DNA of 64,000 nt from Planctomycetaceae bacterium (GTDB lineage: Bacteria > Planctomycetota > UBA1135 > GCA-002686595), in assembly GCA_016125265.1 (NCBI GenBank), contig WGMC01000018.1, positions 62,001 to 126,000 on the forward strand. The letters are read 5' to 3'. The notes under the pieces were generated by a model that saw nothing but the letters and a program-made list of their open reading frames with translations, was not told the DNA's origin and searched no databases. The stretch's first letter is position 1. The number at the start of each line of letters is the position of its first letter. Made by a program: the position numbers and the translations under genes. This document shows, piece by piece, positions 18,890 through 28,001 of the stretch.

Positions 18890-21004
18890 ATGCTCCACGA
18901 ATCGCCCCCGCGCCTCCCCTTCGGCGCATTGCTCCCCCGTCCCCGGTTGGCAGTCACCGCCGCACTGGCGCTCGCCGCGACTCTGGCGATCGGTTGCCGC
19001 GCCGCGGAGACGACCCCCGCACCGGAAACGGCCGCGGCCGACGACTTCGTGGCCCAGGCGGCACCCGCGGACCTCACGGGTTGGCTCGAGTGGCTGCGCG
19101 GGGAATCCGACGCGACCCTGGAAGGCGCGCACGCGGAGCTCGGCGACGAGCTGGTCCGCCGGTACACGGCGCTCGCCGACGAGAGCCGGACGGGCGGCGA
19201 CCCCGCCTCGGCCCTGCCGCACCTGGACCGGGCGCTGCGCATCCATCCCGACAGCCGCACCCTCCTGCTCGCGCGCGCCGAAACGCTGGTCGAGCTCGGC
19301 GACCGGCTCCGCGCGGAGAACCAGAACGGGCTCTACATCCTCGGTGCGTACGAGGACGCCCGCCGCGCCTACGAGCGGGCCGGCCGCACGCCGCGGGCGC
19401 TGCTCGGCGCCGCGCACACCGAGTGGTTGCTCGGCGACGGCGCGCGGGCGCACAGCCTGGCCGAGGAGGCCATCGCGAAGCTCTCCAGCGCCCAACGGCG
19501 GTGGGCCGCTGGCGGCGCCGACGCAGCGGAGGTATGCGAAGCGGACCTCGAGACCGCGCCCTTCGCGAGCCCCGCGGCCATCCGCGCGCGGGCGGCCGGC
19601 CAGGCCTTCGCACAACGGGTGCAGTCGGGCGGCGAGGGCCGCGCCAACTTGGAGGCGACCACACGGACCGCGATCGACACGTGGCTGGCCGAGGCGCCCG
19701 GCGAGCTCGAGCCCTGGACCGCCGCCGTCGACTTCGAACTGTGGCGCGACGACGGGGAAGCCGCGCTCACGGCCCTGCTCTCGGGCCTTCGGGAAACGGG
19801 CAACGCGGCGCCGCTCGAGGCGCGCCTCCTCGACGTCGCCACCCGGGCGCGCGGACCGGAGGGCGCGGCGGACCTGCTCGTCGCGCGCGCGGACGGTCCC
19901 GACGGCACGACGCAGTCCCGCTGGCTCGCCGCGCGCGCCCAGTTCGACGCGGCGCGCGCCAACCTGCCGTCGCCGACCGACACCGCCGCGTCCTATCCGG
20001 ACCAGCGCCAACGTTTTGCCGACGCCGAGCAGCGCTTCGTGGAGGTGACCCGCGAATTCGCGCCCGACGACCCGCGGGTGGCCGAGGCCCTGGGTTGGCG
20101 CGTGGTCGCCCGCGCCGGCCGCGGTTGGGTCGAGTACGCGGAGCTGGACCTGGGCCGCGCCGCCGAGACGTTCCTCTCGACCAACGATCTCGTCGACCGC
20201 GGCGTCGAGTGGCGCATCGACGGTTCGATGCGCTCGGCGCTGGTCGGCCTGCAGTTGGTCGCCGAGCGCCAGATGCGCGCCGGCGACCTCGAATCCGCCG
20301 CAGAGCTGCTCTGGCGGACCCACCTGCTGTCGCCGGAGGACCCGCTGCTCGCCAGCAACGCGGGCCTGTTCCTGCGCGACCTGGGCGCCGCGTTGGAGGA
20401 GAGCGGCCGGCTGCTCTGCCACCTCGCGCGCGGCGAAACGCGGGTCGTAGAACTCGGCGACCGGGCGGAGAATCTGCGGCAACTGGCAGGTCTCGCACCG
20501 GACGGCAGCGAGGACCGCTCGCCCCGCGCCCTCGAGACCGCCAGCGCCCTGATCGCCCGCGGCGTCGAAGCGACCGAGCGCTGCTTCCAGGCCTACACCG
20601 CCGCCATCCGCCTCAGCCCCGAGGACCCGTGGATCCTGCGCGACGGCGCGCTGGTGTTGATCTACTCACTGCACCGCGACCTGGACCAGGCCGTCGCGTG
20701 GCTCGAGCGCGCCATCGAGTTGGCCCGCCCGCTGGCCGAAGACGAAGTTGCGGCCGAGGTGGGCCCGGGCAGCGCCACCGAAGTGTGGGGCGACGCCCAC
20801 GAGAACCTCGGTGTGTACCACTCGAACTTCGGCGGCGATATGGACAGGGCCGCCGAGCACTTCCAGAAGGCCCTGGACATCGGACCCAAACCGGCCATCC
20901 AACGCACCTGGGTGCGCCAATGGATGGAACATTACCGGGCCGGCAACCTGGACGCGGCGCGCGCGCTGCGCGACGTGCGCTCCTTCGGCCAGCCCTGCGA
21001 CTGA
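18890..21004 (+). CDS. TPR-repeat lipoprotein
   Basis: Probably a protein-interaction scaffold at the cell envelope. ATG at 18890 gives 704 residues with a lipoprotein signal ending LAIGC; an in-frame start 36 bases upstream would add residues before the signal. The mature protein is almost entirely helical with degenerate tetratricopeptide repeats, clearest at about residues 85-140 (LPHLDRALRIHPDS, ILGAYEDARRAYERA) and in the last 110 residues (LDQAVAWLERAIELARP, AAEHFQKALDIGPK). It is followed after 20 bases by a second TPR protein whose C-terminal third has the same layout, so they are probably an old duplication in one operon. Confidence 0.8.
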   Translation: MLHESPPRLPFGALLPRPRLAVTAALALAATLAIGCRAAETTPAPETAAADDFVAQAAPADLTGWLEWLRGESDATLEGAHAELGDELVRRYTALADESRTGGDPASALPHLDRALRIHPDSRTLLLARAETLVELGDRLRAENQNGLYILGAYEDARRAYERAGRTPRALLGAAHTEWLLGDGARAHSLAEEAIAKLSSAQRRWAAGGADAAEVCEADLETAPFASPAAIRARAAGQAFAQRVQSGGEGRANLEATTRTAIDTWLAEAPGELEPWTAAVDFELWRDDGEAALTALLSGLRETGNAAPLEARLLDVATRARGPEGAADLLVARADGPDGTTQSRWLAARAQFDAARANLPSPTDTAASYPDQRQRFADAEQRFVEVTREFAPDDPRVAEALGWRVVARAGRGWVEYAELDLGRAAETFLSTNDLVDRGVEWRIDGSMRSALVGLQLVAERQMRAGDLESAAELLWRTHLLSPEDPLLASNAGLFLRDLGAALEESGRLLCHLARGETRVVELGDRAENLRQLAGLAPDGSEDRSPRALETASALIARGVEATERCFQAYTAAIRLSPEDPWILRDGALVLIYSLHRDLDQAVAWLERAIELARPLAEDEVAAEVGPGSATEVWGDAHENLGVYHSNFGGDMDRAAEHFQKALDIGPKPAIQRTWVRQWMEHYRAGNLDAARALRDVRSFGQPCD

Positions 21005-21024
21005 CCCTTTTCGAGCACGCCACC

Positions 21025-22776
21025 ATGCCCCAGATCCCCTTCCGCTCCCTTTCGCTGGCCCTCCTCGCGCTGCCGTTCGCGGGCGTGCTGCCCGCGGCCG
21101 CGTCGGCCCAACCGGCTGTGTTCCTCGCGCAGGCGGAGGACCCGGCCTCGCTGGTGCGCACCGGCCGCGAGCATCTCGACGCCGGTCGCTTCGACGCGGC
21201 CCGCGAGGCGTTCGCCGCTGCGCTCGAACTGGCGCCCAGCCCGGCCCACCAGTTGTGGGTCTGGCGCGCGGACGTGGGCCTCGGCCAACACGATCGGGTG
21301 CTCGGCGAAGCCTCGTCGAAGCGGCGCTCGGGCGAGCGCGGCCCCGAGATCGACTTCGCCGTCGGCATGGCGCTGCTTGCGAAGTGCGAGTTGCAGATCG
21401 CCCAGGGCAGCAGCGGCCAAGTCGGGCTCTTGCTCGACGATGCCGTGGCCAACCTGAAGGACGCGATGGCGGCGAGCGAGGGCAAGGGCGACCTCGGCGA
21501 CGGGTACGTGTTGCTCGCGCGCGCGGCGCACCTCTCCGGCAAACCGGAAGAGGCCCTCGTCGCCGCGCGACGCGCGCAAGAGCTCTTCCCCGACGCCGTC
21601 GAACCGCGCGTGCTGCGCGGCAAGGCGGCGCTCGCGCAGGTGCGCGCGAAGGAGGACGCCGGTGACGCGGCTGCGGCGAAGGAATTGCTGGCGGAGGCCG
21701 TGGAAGCGCTGGGTTCCGCGGTGGAGCGACTCGGTGCGGCCAAGGAACCGGCGCAACAGACGATGGCCGCCGAGACACTGGTGCAACTGGGCTACGCGCA
21801 CGAGTTCGCGAAGGAGCCGAAGCTCGCGGACGAGGCCTACGTCCGTGCGCTCGCCCACGCTCCCGACGCGGTGGACATTGGCGCGCTGCACGGGGTGCTC
21901 GGCGCGGAGCGCTTTCTCGATGTGCTCGAGCGCGGCGCCGCCGCGTTCGCCAAGCGCAACGGCGCGCGCGATCCGCGGGACGCGACACTCTTGTGGTGGC
22001 TAGGTTGGGCCAACTTGACCAGCGACGAATCGAAGCGCCTGCCCGCGGCCGAGGAGGCGTTCCTCGCGGCCGTCGAGAAGTGGCCCGCCTACGTGAACAG
22101 TTGGTACTACCTGTTCCGCGTCCGCTACAACCTCGAGAACTGGCTCGGCGCGAAGGAAGCGCTCGAGCGCTACAGCCAACTCGCCGAGGAGGGCCTCATC
22201 GACACGCTGCGGCGGGGCGGCGAACTCGAACTCGCGCGTGTCGAGTTCCTCGTCGCGCGTTTCGTGAACGCCGGCCCCGAGCGCCTGCCGGATGCGGCCT
22301 GGGTCTCCGAGTTTCTCGCGCGCGCGACGCCGCCGGAAGCGACCGAGGACGTGGCGCGCCACTGGAACAACGCGGGCCTCTTCTGGCGCGACGCCGGCGA
22401 CAGCCGCGGGGGTCGCAACAGCAAGGTGCGCGGGGATGAAGAGCGCTACGCTCCGCTCGCCGAAATGTACGAGCGGTCGTGGAAGGCGTACTCGAAGGCG
22501 CTGGAGCTCGAACCCGAGAACCCCGCTTTCCTGAACGACGGCGCGGTGCTCTTGCACTACAACTTGCAACGCGACTACGACTTAGCGCTCGAGATGTACG
22601 CGAAGGCCACGGTGGAAGCCGAGAAGTTGCTGGCCGGGAAGGGACTTTCGACCGAACTGCGCGGCATCTACCAACTGGCGCTGCGGGATTCGGTCAACAA
22701 CCGCAAGTTGCTCGAAGCGCAGATCGAAAAGGAGAAGCGCGACCGCGAGAAGGAGCAGGAAAAGAAGGGCACGTGA
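21025..22776 (+). CDS. Secreted TPR-repeat protein
   Basis: 583 residues from ATG at 21025, with a signal peptide of about 28 residues ending ASA and helical TPR-like repeats throughout: LDAGRFDAAREAFAAALEL near residue 50, EEALVAARRAQELFPDA near 180, and WKAYSKALELEPENPAF near 490. It ends with a highly charged Lys/Glu helix. Residues WRDAGDSR and FLNDGAVLLHYNL parallel LRDGALVLIYSL of the preceding gene, which supports common ancestry. The 20-base spacing upstream and the GTGA overlap with the next gene make a three-gene operon. Function is not known; periplasmic or surface scaffold is the likely role. Confidence 0.8.
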   Translation: MPQIPFRSLSLALLALPFAGVLPAAASAQPAVFLAQAEDPASLVRTGREHLDAGRFDAAREAFAAALELAPSPAHQLWVWRADVGLGQHDRVLGEASSKRRSGERGPEIDFAVGMALLAKCELQIAQGSSGQVGLLLDDAVANLKDAMAASEGKGDLGDGYVLLARAAHLSGKPEEALVAARRAQELFPDAVEPRVLRGKAALAQVRAKEDAGDAAAAKELLAEAVEALGSAVERLGAAKEPAQQTMAAETLVQLGYAHEFAKEPKLADEAYVRALAHAPDAVDIGALHGVLGAERFLDVLERGAAAFAKRNGARDPRDATLLWWLGWANLTSDESKRLPAAEEAFLAAVEKWPAYVNSWYYLFRVRYNLENWLGAKEALERYSQLAEEGLIDTLRRGGELELARVEFLVARFVNAGPERLPDAAWVSEFLARATPPEATEDVARHWNNAGLFWRDAGDSRGGRNSKVRGDEERYAPLAEMYERSWKAYSKALELEPENPAFLNDGAVLLHYNLQRDYDLALEMYAKATVEAEKLLAGKGLSTELRGIYQLALRDSVNNRKLLEAQIEKEKRDREKEQEKKGT

Positions 22777-23783
22777 GCCTTCGCCTTCGACCGCAGCTCG
22801 TGGAGGGTGCGCCGAACGGCCCCGTCCTGTCCGTGGACGGCGCCTTCGACGCGCCCGGCCTCAACCTCTCGCATTGGCCCGGGCACCGCACGCCCGCGGC
22901 GCTCCGCCACGAACTCTCGACCGGTTCCGCGCTGCTCTTCAACCGCCTGCCCGCCGCGGAGCGCGCCGAGTTGACCCGCGGGCTCACGGCCCTCGTCAAC
23001 AACCACTACGACACGGACGGCACCCTGGCGATGTTCGCGCTGGTGCATCCGGAGCGCGCGGCGGACCTCGAGAAGCCGCTGCTCGATGCCGCCGCCGCCG
23101 GGGACTTTTTTGCGTACCCCAGCGACGAAGCGGTGGCCTTGGACGCGCTCATCACGTTGCTGCCGGATGGGGAGCGCTCGCCCCTCCGCGGCGAACTGCG
23201 CGGCCTACAGGACCTCGCGCGGCGCCAACGGGCCCTCGACTTCGCGCTCGAACACCTGGCGGATTGGCTCAGCGAGCCGCTCGACGGACCCGCTTGGGCG
23301 CCGTTCCTCGACCACGTGCGGCCGGTGCTGCGCGTGTTGCACGCCGACGTCGCGGATCTCGCCCGCGCCGAGCGGCACTCACGGCCCGAGCGGGACTTCG
23401 TGCACTGGGTCGGCGACCGCCCGATGAACCCCGGGCGCCACGCGCTCTTCGCCAAGGGCGCCGCGGACCGTGTGCTGGTCAGCGCGCCGCTCGGGTCCGG
23501 CTTTGCGCACCGTTTGGTCGTGGGCACCCTTTCGTGGTTCGACCTGCCCACGCCGCGCGGGCGGCCCCGTCCGGATCTCGACGCAACCCTGGCCGCGCTC
23601 TCCGCGTTGGAGCCCGCCGCTCGACCCGACCGCTGGCGCGCGCAGCCCCAACTCTCTCCGTCGCCGGAGCTGTGGTTCGGCACCGGCGATCTCGAGATGT
23701 TCGCCGAACACAACGGCGCGCTGCGCGCGAGCGGGCTCGATCCCGAAACGGTGCGCAGCGCGTACCTGGCCGCGGCGGGTTAG
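22773..23783 (+). CDS. Unrecognised protein, possibly DUF6687-like
   Basis: 336 residues from a GTG at 22773 that overlaps the preceding stop as GTGA. It has no signal peptide or membrane segment, so it is probably cytoplasmic, unlike its operon partners. Noticeable motifs are LSHWPGHRTP near residue 30, NNHYDTDG near 70 (His/Asp-rich, could bind metal) and GDFFAYPSDEAVALDAL near 110. The pattern HWPG.TP followed by NNH.DTDG reminds me of an uncharacterised family annotated as DUF6687, from memory and unverified. The end overlaps the convergent kinase-like gene by 4 bases. Confidence 0.7.
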   Translation: MSLRLRPQLVEGAPNGPVLSVDGAFDAPGLNLSHWPGHRTPAALRHELSTGSALLFNRLPAAERAELTRGLTALVNNHYDTDGTLAMFALVHPERAADLEKPLLDAAAAGDFFAYPSDEAVALDALITLLPDGERSPLRGELRGLQDLARRQRALDFALEHLADWLSEPLDGPAWAPFLDHVRPVLRVLHADVADLARAERHSRPERDFVHWVGDRPMNPGRHALFAKGAADRVLVSAPLGSGFAHRLVVGTLSWFDLPTPRGRPRPDLDATLAALSALEPAARPDRWRAQPQLSPSPELWFGTGDLEMFAEHNGALRASGLDPETVRSAYLAAAG

Positions 23784-24454
23784 TGGCCGTTGGCGCCGGC
23801 GCCGTTGCGCGCGCCGTTGCCGTTGCTGCGGGCTCCGAATCCGGGCTCGGCGCGCGCCTTCCAATGGCACGCCGTTCCGTCCACCGGGTGCACGCCGACC
23901 AGCGAGAGCACGTTCTCGACGAGCCGCACACGCTCCTGCATCGCGAGCGACTCGACCGGCAGGTACGGCACCGCGAACAGCTCCAGCAAGAGCTTCACCA
24001 TGCCGTCGATGCGCACGACCTCGTCCCAGGCGACCCCCGCGCGCACGCCGTCCTCGCTGAGCAGCTCGCGGTGCGGCCGCAGGAAGAACACGATGCCGTG
24101 GCGCACCGAATCCATGTAGCTGCGCAGGCGCGGGTCGGCGGCGATCTCGGGCAACACACCGGAGTGGTGCGCCGCGTAGGCCAGGTTGCAGAACGCGCGG
24201 TCCGACACGAAGGGCCCCGAGTGCTGGGCCTCGGCCTCGAGCTGGCGCTCGAACACCTCGCGCTGGTAGCGGCCGACCAGATCCAGGTCGGCGCGCAGGC
24301 TGTCGAGTTTGGCCTCCATCTCGGCCAGCACACCGCGCGCGACCTCGGAGATCATCGGCAGGCCGTAGCGGTCGCGCACCCAGCGGGCCAGGGTGGTTTT
24401 GCCGGTGGAGTGGGCGCCGACGAGGTACACACGCAGGGGGCGGTTCTGGTTCAT
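23780..24454 (-). CDS. NadR-like P-loop kinase/ATPase
   Basis: 224 residues from ATG at 24454. The N-terminal Walker A motif is GAHSTGKTT at about residues 14-22, followed by WVRDRYGLPMISEVARG, as in the ribosylnicotinamide-kinase domain of NadR and the AAA_28 group. SDRAFCNLAYAA near residue 90 carries the Asp of the second motif. There is no adenylyltransferase domain, so if it acts in NAD salvage it would be the kinase only; a role on another small phospho-acceptor is equally possible. The C-terminal 20 residues are an Asn/Gly/Ala tail. It converges with the preceding gene with a 4-base overlap. Confidence 0.75.
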   Translation of the reverse strand: MNQNRPLRVYLVGAHSTGKTTLARWVRDRYGLPMISEVARGVLAEMEAKLDSLRADLDLVGRYQREVFERQLEAEAQHSGPFVSDRAFCNLAYAAHHSGVLPEIAADPRLRSYMDSVRHGIVFFLRPHRELLSEDGVRAGVAWDEVVRIDGMVKLLLELFAVPYLPVESLAMQERVRLVENVLSLVGVHPVDGTACHWKARAEPGFGARSNGNGARNGAGANGH

Positions 24455-24514
24455 GGGGGGGCTCCGAGGGGACGGCAGGCACACTACCCCTAGTGGGCAG
24501 GCGAGCGCCAGCCC

Positions 24515-25807
24515 CTACCCCTGGTGGGAATCGGGGCGCTCGGTGGGCTGCGCGGCGCCGCGCGCCTTCCCCGCCAGATGGACCCACACCAGCGCCAGCA
24601 CCGGCAGCCCCGCGGCCGCGAAGAACACGCCGCGGACCCCCAGAATGGCCGCCAGACCGCCGCCGGCCACCGCGGCGACCGCCATGGCCAGGGCGCCGGC
24701 CGAAAACACCGAGCCAAAGGCCGCGCCGCGCCGGGAGGACCCCGTCTCCTCCGCCGCCACGCCGTACGCGTTCGGGCTGAGGCCCGCGGACGCCGCACCC
24801 TGCAGGGCGCGGCCGAGGAGGAGGAGGCCGTACTGCCCGGCGAGACCACACACCGCGAGCGCTACCGCCGAGCCCGCCGAAGCCTGGAACAGGGCCCGCC
24901 CGTGTCCTCCCCGGTCGCCGTGGCGCCCCCACCACGGCATCGCTAGCACGTTGAGCACCGCCGCCGCGCTGAACAGGGCACCGGTCAACTTGGCGCTCGC
25001 CAGACCGAACGGCGCGTCGCCTAGGTCGCGCACGTAGAGCTCGAGCAGCGGCGTGGTCGCCCCGAGGCCGAACTGCGTCGCGAACAACACGAGGAGCGCG
25101 CCGCGCATGCGCGGGTTGGCGAGCAGACCCGCGATCTCCCGGGCCGACGATTGCACCACCGCCAGGGGCGACGTGCCGCCCCCGTGCGGGAGCGCGCCGC
25201 CGGTCACCGCCAGCGAGGTCTCCATCGGCTCCTTGGCCTCCTCCGCGAACACGAACACCAGGCCCGCGGCGATCGCAGTCGTCACCGCCACCGTCGCAAA
25301 CACCGACTCGAGGCCCAGGTACGCCGCGAGCACCGCCCCCAGCAACGGGCCCGCGATCGCGCCTAGGGCCATCGCCATCTGCAGGCCGGCCGCGATGCGG
25401 CCCTGGTGTTCGGGCCGGATGCCGACGGAGACGAGCGTGATGCTCGGCGCGATGAAACCGGAGAAGGCGCCCTGGGCGAGCCGCAGGAGCAGCAGTTCGA
25501 GGGGGGTCTCCGCGAATCCCATCAAACCCACGAACAACGTCAGCGCCAGGAGCGAGCGCAGCACCATCAACTTGCGCCCGAAGCGATCGCCGAGGGCCCC
25601 CCACAGCGGCCCCATGATCGCGGCCATCAGCGGCGCGGCGCCGAAACACAGTCCCGACCAGAACTCGAGCGGCCCGCGCTCGACCACCCCCATGTTCTCC
25701 AGCAAGCTGGGGAAGAAGGGCAGGAAGCTCATCATGCCCAGCGCCGCCACCAGATTGGCGGCAAACACCGCCCGGTAGGTCCGTTGCCAGCGCTCCATGG
25801 GGCGCAC
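24515..25807 (-). CDS. MFS transporter
   Basis: Cytoplasmic-membrane secondary carrier, 430 residues with about 12 hydrophobic segments. The loop 2-3 motif GALGDRFGRKLMVLRS is the classic MFS motif A. The repeat of this motif in the second half reads GRHGDRGGHGR. The overall layout, with short loops and GP-rich helix 5 (GAIAGPLLGAVLAAYLG), suits the drug:proton antiporter group with 12 helices, but substrate cannot be inferred. ATG start at 25807; a second ATG is three codons in. It is divergent from the glycosyltransferase gene with about 60 bases between them. Confidence 0.88.
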   Translation of the reverse strand: MRPMERWQRTYRAVFAANLVAALGMMSFLPFFPSLLENMGVVERGPLEFWSGLCFGAAPLMAAIMGPLWGALGDRFGRKLMVLRSLLALTLFVGLMGFAETPLELLLLRLAQGAFSGFIAPSITLVSVGIRPEHQGRIAAGLQMAMALGAIAGPLLGAVLAAYLGLESVFATVAVTTAIAAGLVFVFAEEAKEPMETSLAVTGGALPHGGGTSPLAVVQSSAREIAGLLANPRMRGALLVLFATQFGLGATTPLLELYVRDLGDAPFGLASAKLTGALFSAAAVLNVLAMPWWGRHGDRGGHGRALFQASAGSAVALAVCGLAGQYGLLLLGRALQGAASAGLSPNAYGVAAEETGSSRRGAAFGSVFSAGALAMAVAAVAGGGLAAILGVRGVFFAAAGLPVLALVWVHLAGKARGAAQPTERPDSHQG

Positions 25808-25869
25808 AGTCTCGCAAGGTCGAGGGCCGCCCGCCAGCGCGCAGCGGGCTACCCTATGCCGATCCCGTG

Positions 25870-27807
25870 ATGCCGAGCCCCCATCGAATCTCCGTCGCCG
25901 CGGCGCTGCTGGCCGCGCTGGCCCTCGGCGCCGTGTTGGTGCGCCTGGCCTGGGTCGGCGACGACACGTACATCACCCTGCGCGCGGTCGAGAACTTCGT
26001 CGGCGGCCTCGGACCCGTCTGGAACGCCGGCGAGCGTGTGCAGGTATTCACCCACCCGCTGTGGTTCTTGCTGCTGAGCGCCGGACGGGCCCTTTACCCG
26101 GACAGCTACATGGTGACCGTCACCCTGTCGTTCGTCTTCGCGGGGCTCTCGGCGTTCCTGCTCGCCCGCGCGGCCAGTTGGCGCGGGGCAGCGCTGGTGT
26201 TTCTGCTTCTGCTGGCGTCCCGGTCCTTCACGGACTACGCCGTGTCCGGTCTCGAGAACCCGCTGAGCTTCGCGCTGCTCGCACTCTTCGTGGGGCGGGC
26301 CCTCCGCACGGCCGGGGACCCCGAGCGGCGGCTGCTCGAACTGTCGCTGCTCGCCAGCGCCATCGGCCTGACGCGCATGGATCTTCTGATTCTGTGCACG
26401 CCCGTGGTGCTCGCCGCCCTTCGGCAGATGCCATTCCAGTCCTGGATGCGGGCCGTGGTGCTGGGCGGCCTGCCGTTCCTCGGGTGGCTCGCGTTTTCGA
26501 GCTTCTACTACGCCTCGCCGTTCCCGATCACCGCCCACGCGAAGGCGTTTGCCACGGGTGTGCCCTCCGCCGACCTCTGGATGCAGGGCCTGCGTCACGC
26601 GCAGTACCTCGTGCTGCACGACCCGCTGACGGCGATCGCGATCGGAGCTGGCGCCGTGTATGGCGCCGCTTCGCGCAGGCCCGGCGCGCTACCGGTGGTG
26701 GTGGGGCTTTTGCTCTACCTCGTGTACATCGCGAAGATCGGCGGCGACTTCATGGGCGGGCGCTTCTTCACACCGCCCTTCGTCGTCGCCGTGGCGCTCC
26801 TCGCGCACGCGCTCGGGAACCTGGCACCGCGCCGCCAATTGGCGTTCGCGGGGCTCGTCCTGGTGGCGCTCTTGGTGCCGGGTCGGCCCGCGTGGACCAC
26901 CGCCGCGGGATCCGAACCCATGCCGGAGGACGTCTTCCACCGGATCATGGACGAGCGCGCGTTCTACTACCGCGGCTACGGTCTCCTCAGCCCCTACCGC
27001 CAACTTCCGACGGCCGGCGGGCTCAGCATCGGCCTGCGCGCCATGGGACGCACCGAGCCTGTGTACACCGCGTGGGGCATGGTGGGCAGCTTCGCGTTCG
27101 AGGGCGGCGACATGCAGCACGTGGTGGATCCCTGGCTGCTCGATCCCCTGTTGATGCGCTTGCCCGTGGGCAAGCTGGACGGCTGGCACGCCGGCCACTT
27201 CGTGCGCAGCGTGCCGACGGGCTACTTCGAGACCCTCGCGTTCGGCACGAACCGCCTGCACCATCCGGGATTGGCGCGCTACTACGACAACTTGCAGCTT
27301 GCGATCCGCGGCCCGCTCCTCGCGCGGGAGCGCCTCGCCGCCGTGTGGCGCCTCTGGACCGGCGCACTGGACGAGGGCCTCGAGGACTTCGTGCGCGACG
27401 AATACCGCACACCGCCGCGCATTCGGGTCGCCGCGGCCGAGCTCAACACTCCGCTGCCGCAAAGTCCGATGGGCATGGGCCCCCAGTGGTTCGACGAGCC
27501 GCGGGCGCGTGTCATCTACCCCGGCGGGTTGGAGTTGCTGCTCGACGAGCCCAGGACGGCGCGCGCCCTCTCCGTGCAAGTGCACCCGGGCATCTTCATG
27601 CTCTACGAGTTCCGCCTGATGTCGGGCAACCGCGAGGTGGCCCGGCTCAGCGCCGACGCGCGGAACGTGCGCAGCGTGCACGGGATGCAGACGTTCGAGC
27701 TAGAGATCCCGAGCGATACAGGAGCGTTCGACCGCATCCTGGTGGACGTGCCCAACCATCCCTCGCACATGATCGCAGCACTGGGGAGCGCCGTGCTGGT
27801 GCCCTAG
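25870..27807 (+). CDS. GT-C-type membrane glycosyltransferase
   Basis: Polytopic membrane protein of 645 residues with about 10 hydrophobic segments in the first 380 residues and a soluble C-terminal domain. A first-loop Asp-Asp motif (WVGDDTYITLR, near residue 30) followed by ERVQVFTHPLWF is the layout of lipid-linked GT-C enzymes such as mycobacterial AftB-like arabinosyltransferases. A second charged loop contains KIGGDFMGGRFF. It probably transfers a sugar from a polyprenyl-phosphate donor outside the membrane; acceptor unknown. GTG at 25867 and ATG at 25870 are adjacent possible starts; I use the ATG. It converges with the microcompartment operon. Confidence 0.75.
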   Translation: MPSPHRISVAAALLAALALGAVLVRLAWVGDDTYITLRAVENFVGGLGPVWNAGERVQVFTHPLWFLLLSAGRALYPDSYMVTVTLSFVFAGLSAFLLARAASWRGAALVFLLLLASRSFTDYAVSGLENPLSFALLALFVGRALRTAGDPERRLLELSLLASAIGLTRMDLLILCTPVVLAALRQMPFQSWMRAVVLGGLPFLGWLAFSSFYYASPFPITAHAKAFATGVPSADLWMQGLRHAQYLVLHDPLTAIAIGAGAVYGAASRRPGALPVVVGLLLYLVYIAKIGGDFMGGRFFTPPFVVAVALLAHALGNLAPRRQLAFAGLVLVALLVPGRPAWTTAAGSEPMPEDVFHRIMDERAFYYRGYGLLSPYRQLPTAGGLSIGLRAMGRTEPVYTAWGMVGSFAFEGGDMQHVVDPWLLDPLLMRLPVGKLDGWHAGHFVRSVPTGYFETLAFGTNRLHHPGLARYYDNLQLAIRGPLLARERLAAVWRLWTGALDEGLEDFVRDEYRTPPRIRVAAAELNTPLPQSPMGMGPQWFDEPRARVIYPGGLELLLDEPRTARALSVQVHPGIFMLYEFRLMSGNREVARLSADARNVRSVHGMQTFELEIPSDTGAFDRILVDVPNHPSHMIAALGSAVLVP

Positions 27808-27828
27808 GAGCGCGGGCCGGGTGTGCCG

Positions 27829-28001
27829 CGCGGGTGCGCGGGCCGGGTGCGCCGCGCCGGGTGAGTTGGCCGAGTTGGTGGGTTGGGTGCGCCGCGCCGG
27901 GTGCGCGGGCCGGGTGCGCGGGCCTCCAGGCCCGCCTTGGAGCGCGGGGCTGTTCCCCGCAGTTCCACGCCCCTTGGGCGCGGACAGGGCCGCGCCCCTA
28001 C
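27829..28001. repeat. Two-module repeat unit at the bmcT 3' end
   Basis: A run of GGGTGCGCGGGCC-like degenerate repeats (27829-27925) leads into module 1 (27915-27950), a GCGGGGC-tgtt-CCCCGC hairpin, and module 2 (27970-28001). Module 2 ends CCCCTACA; the CTA at 27998-28000 is, on the minus strand, the TAG stop of the tandem-domain shell gene. The hairpin therefore starts immediately after that stop and may serve as its transcript end. Confidence 0.75.
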
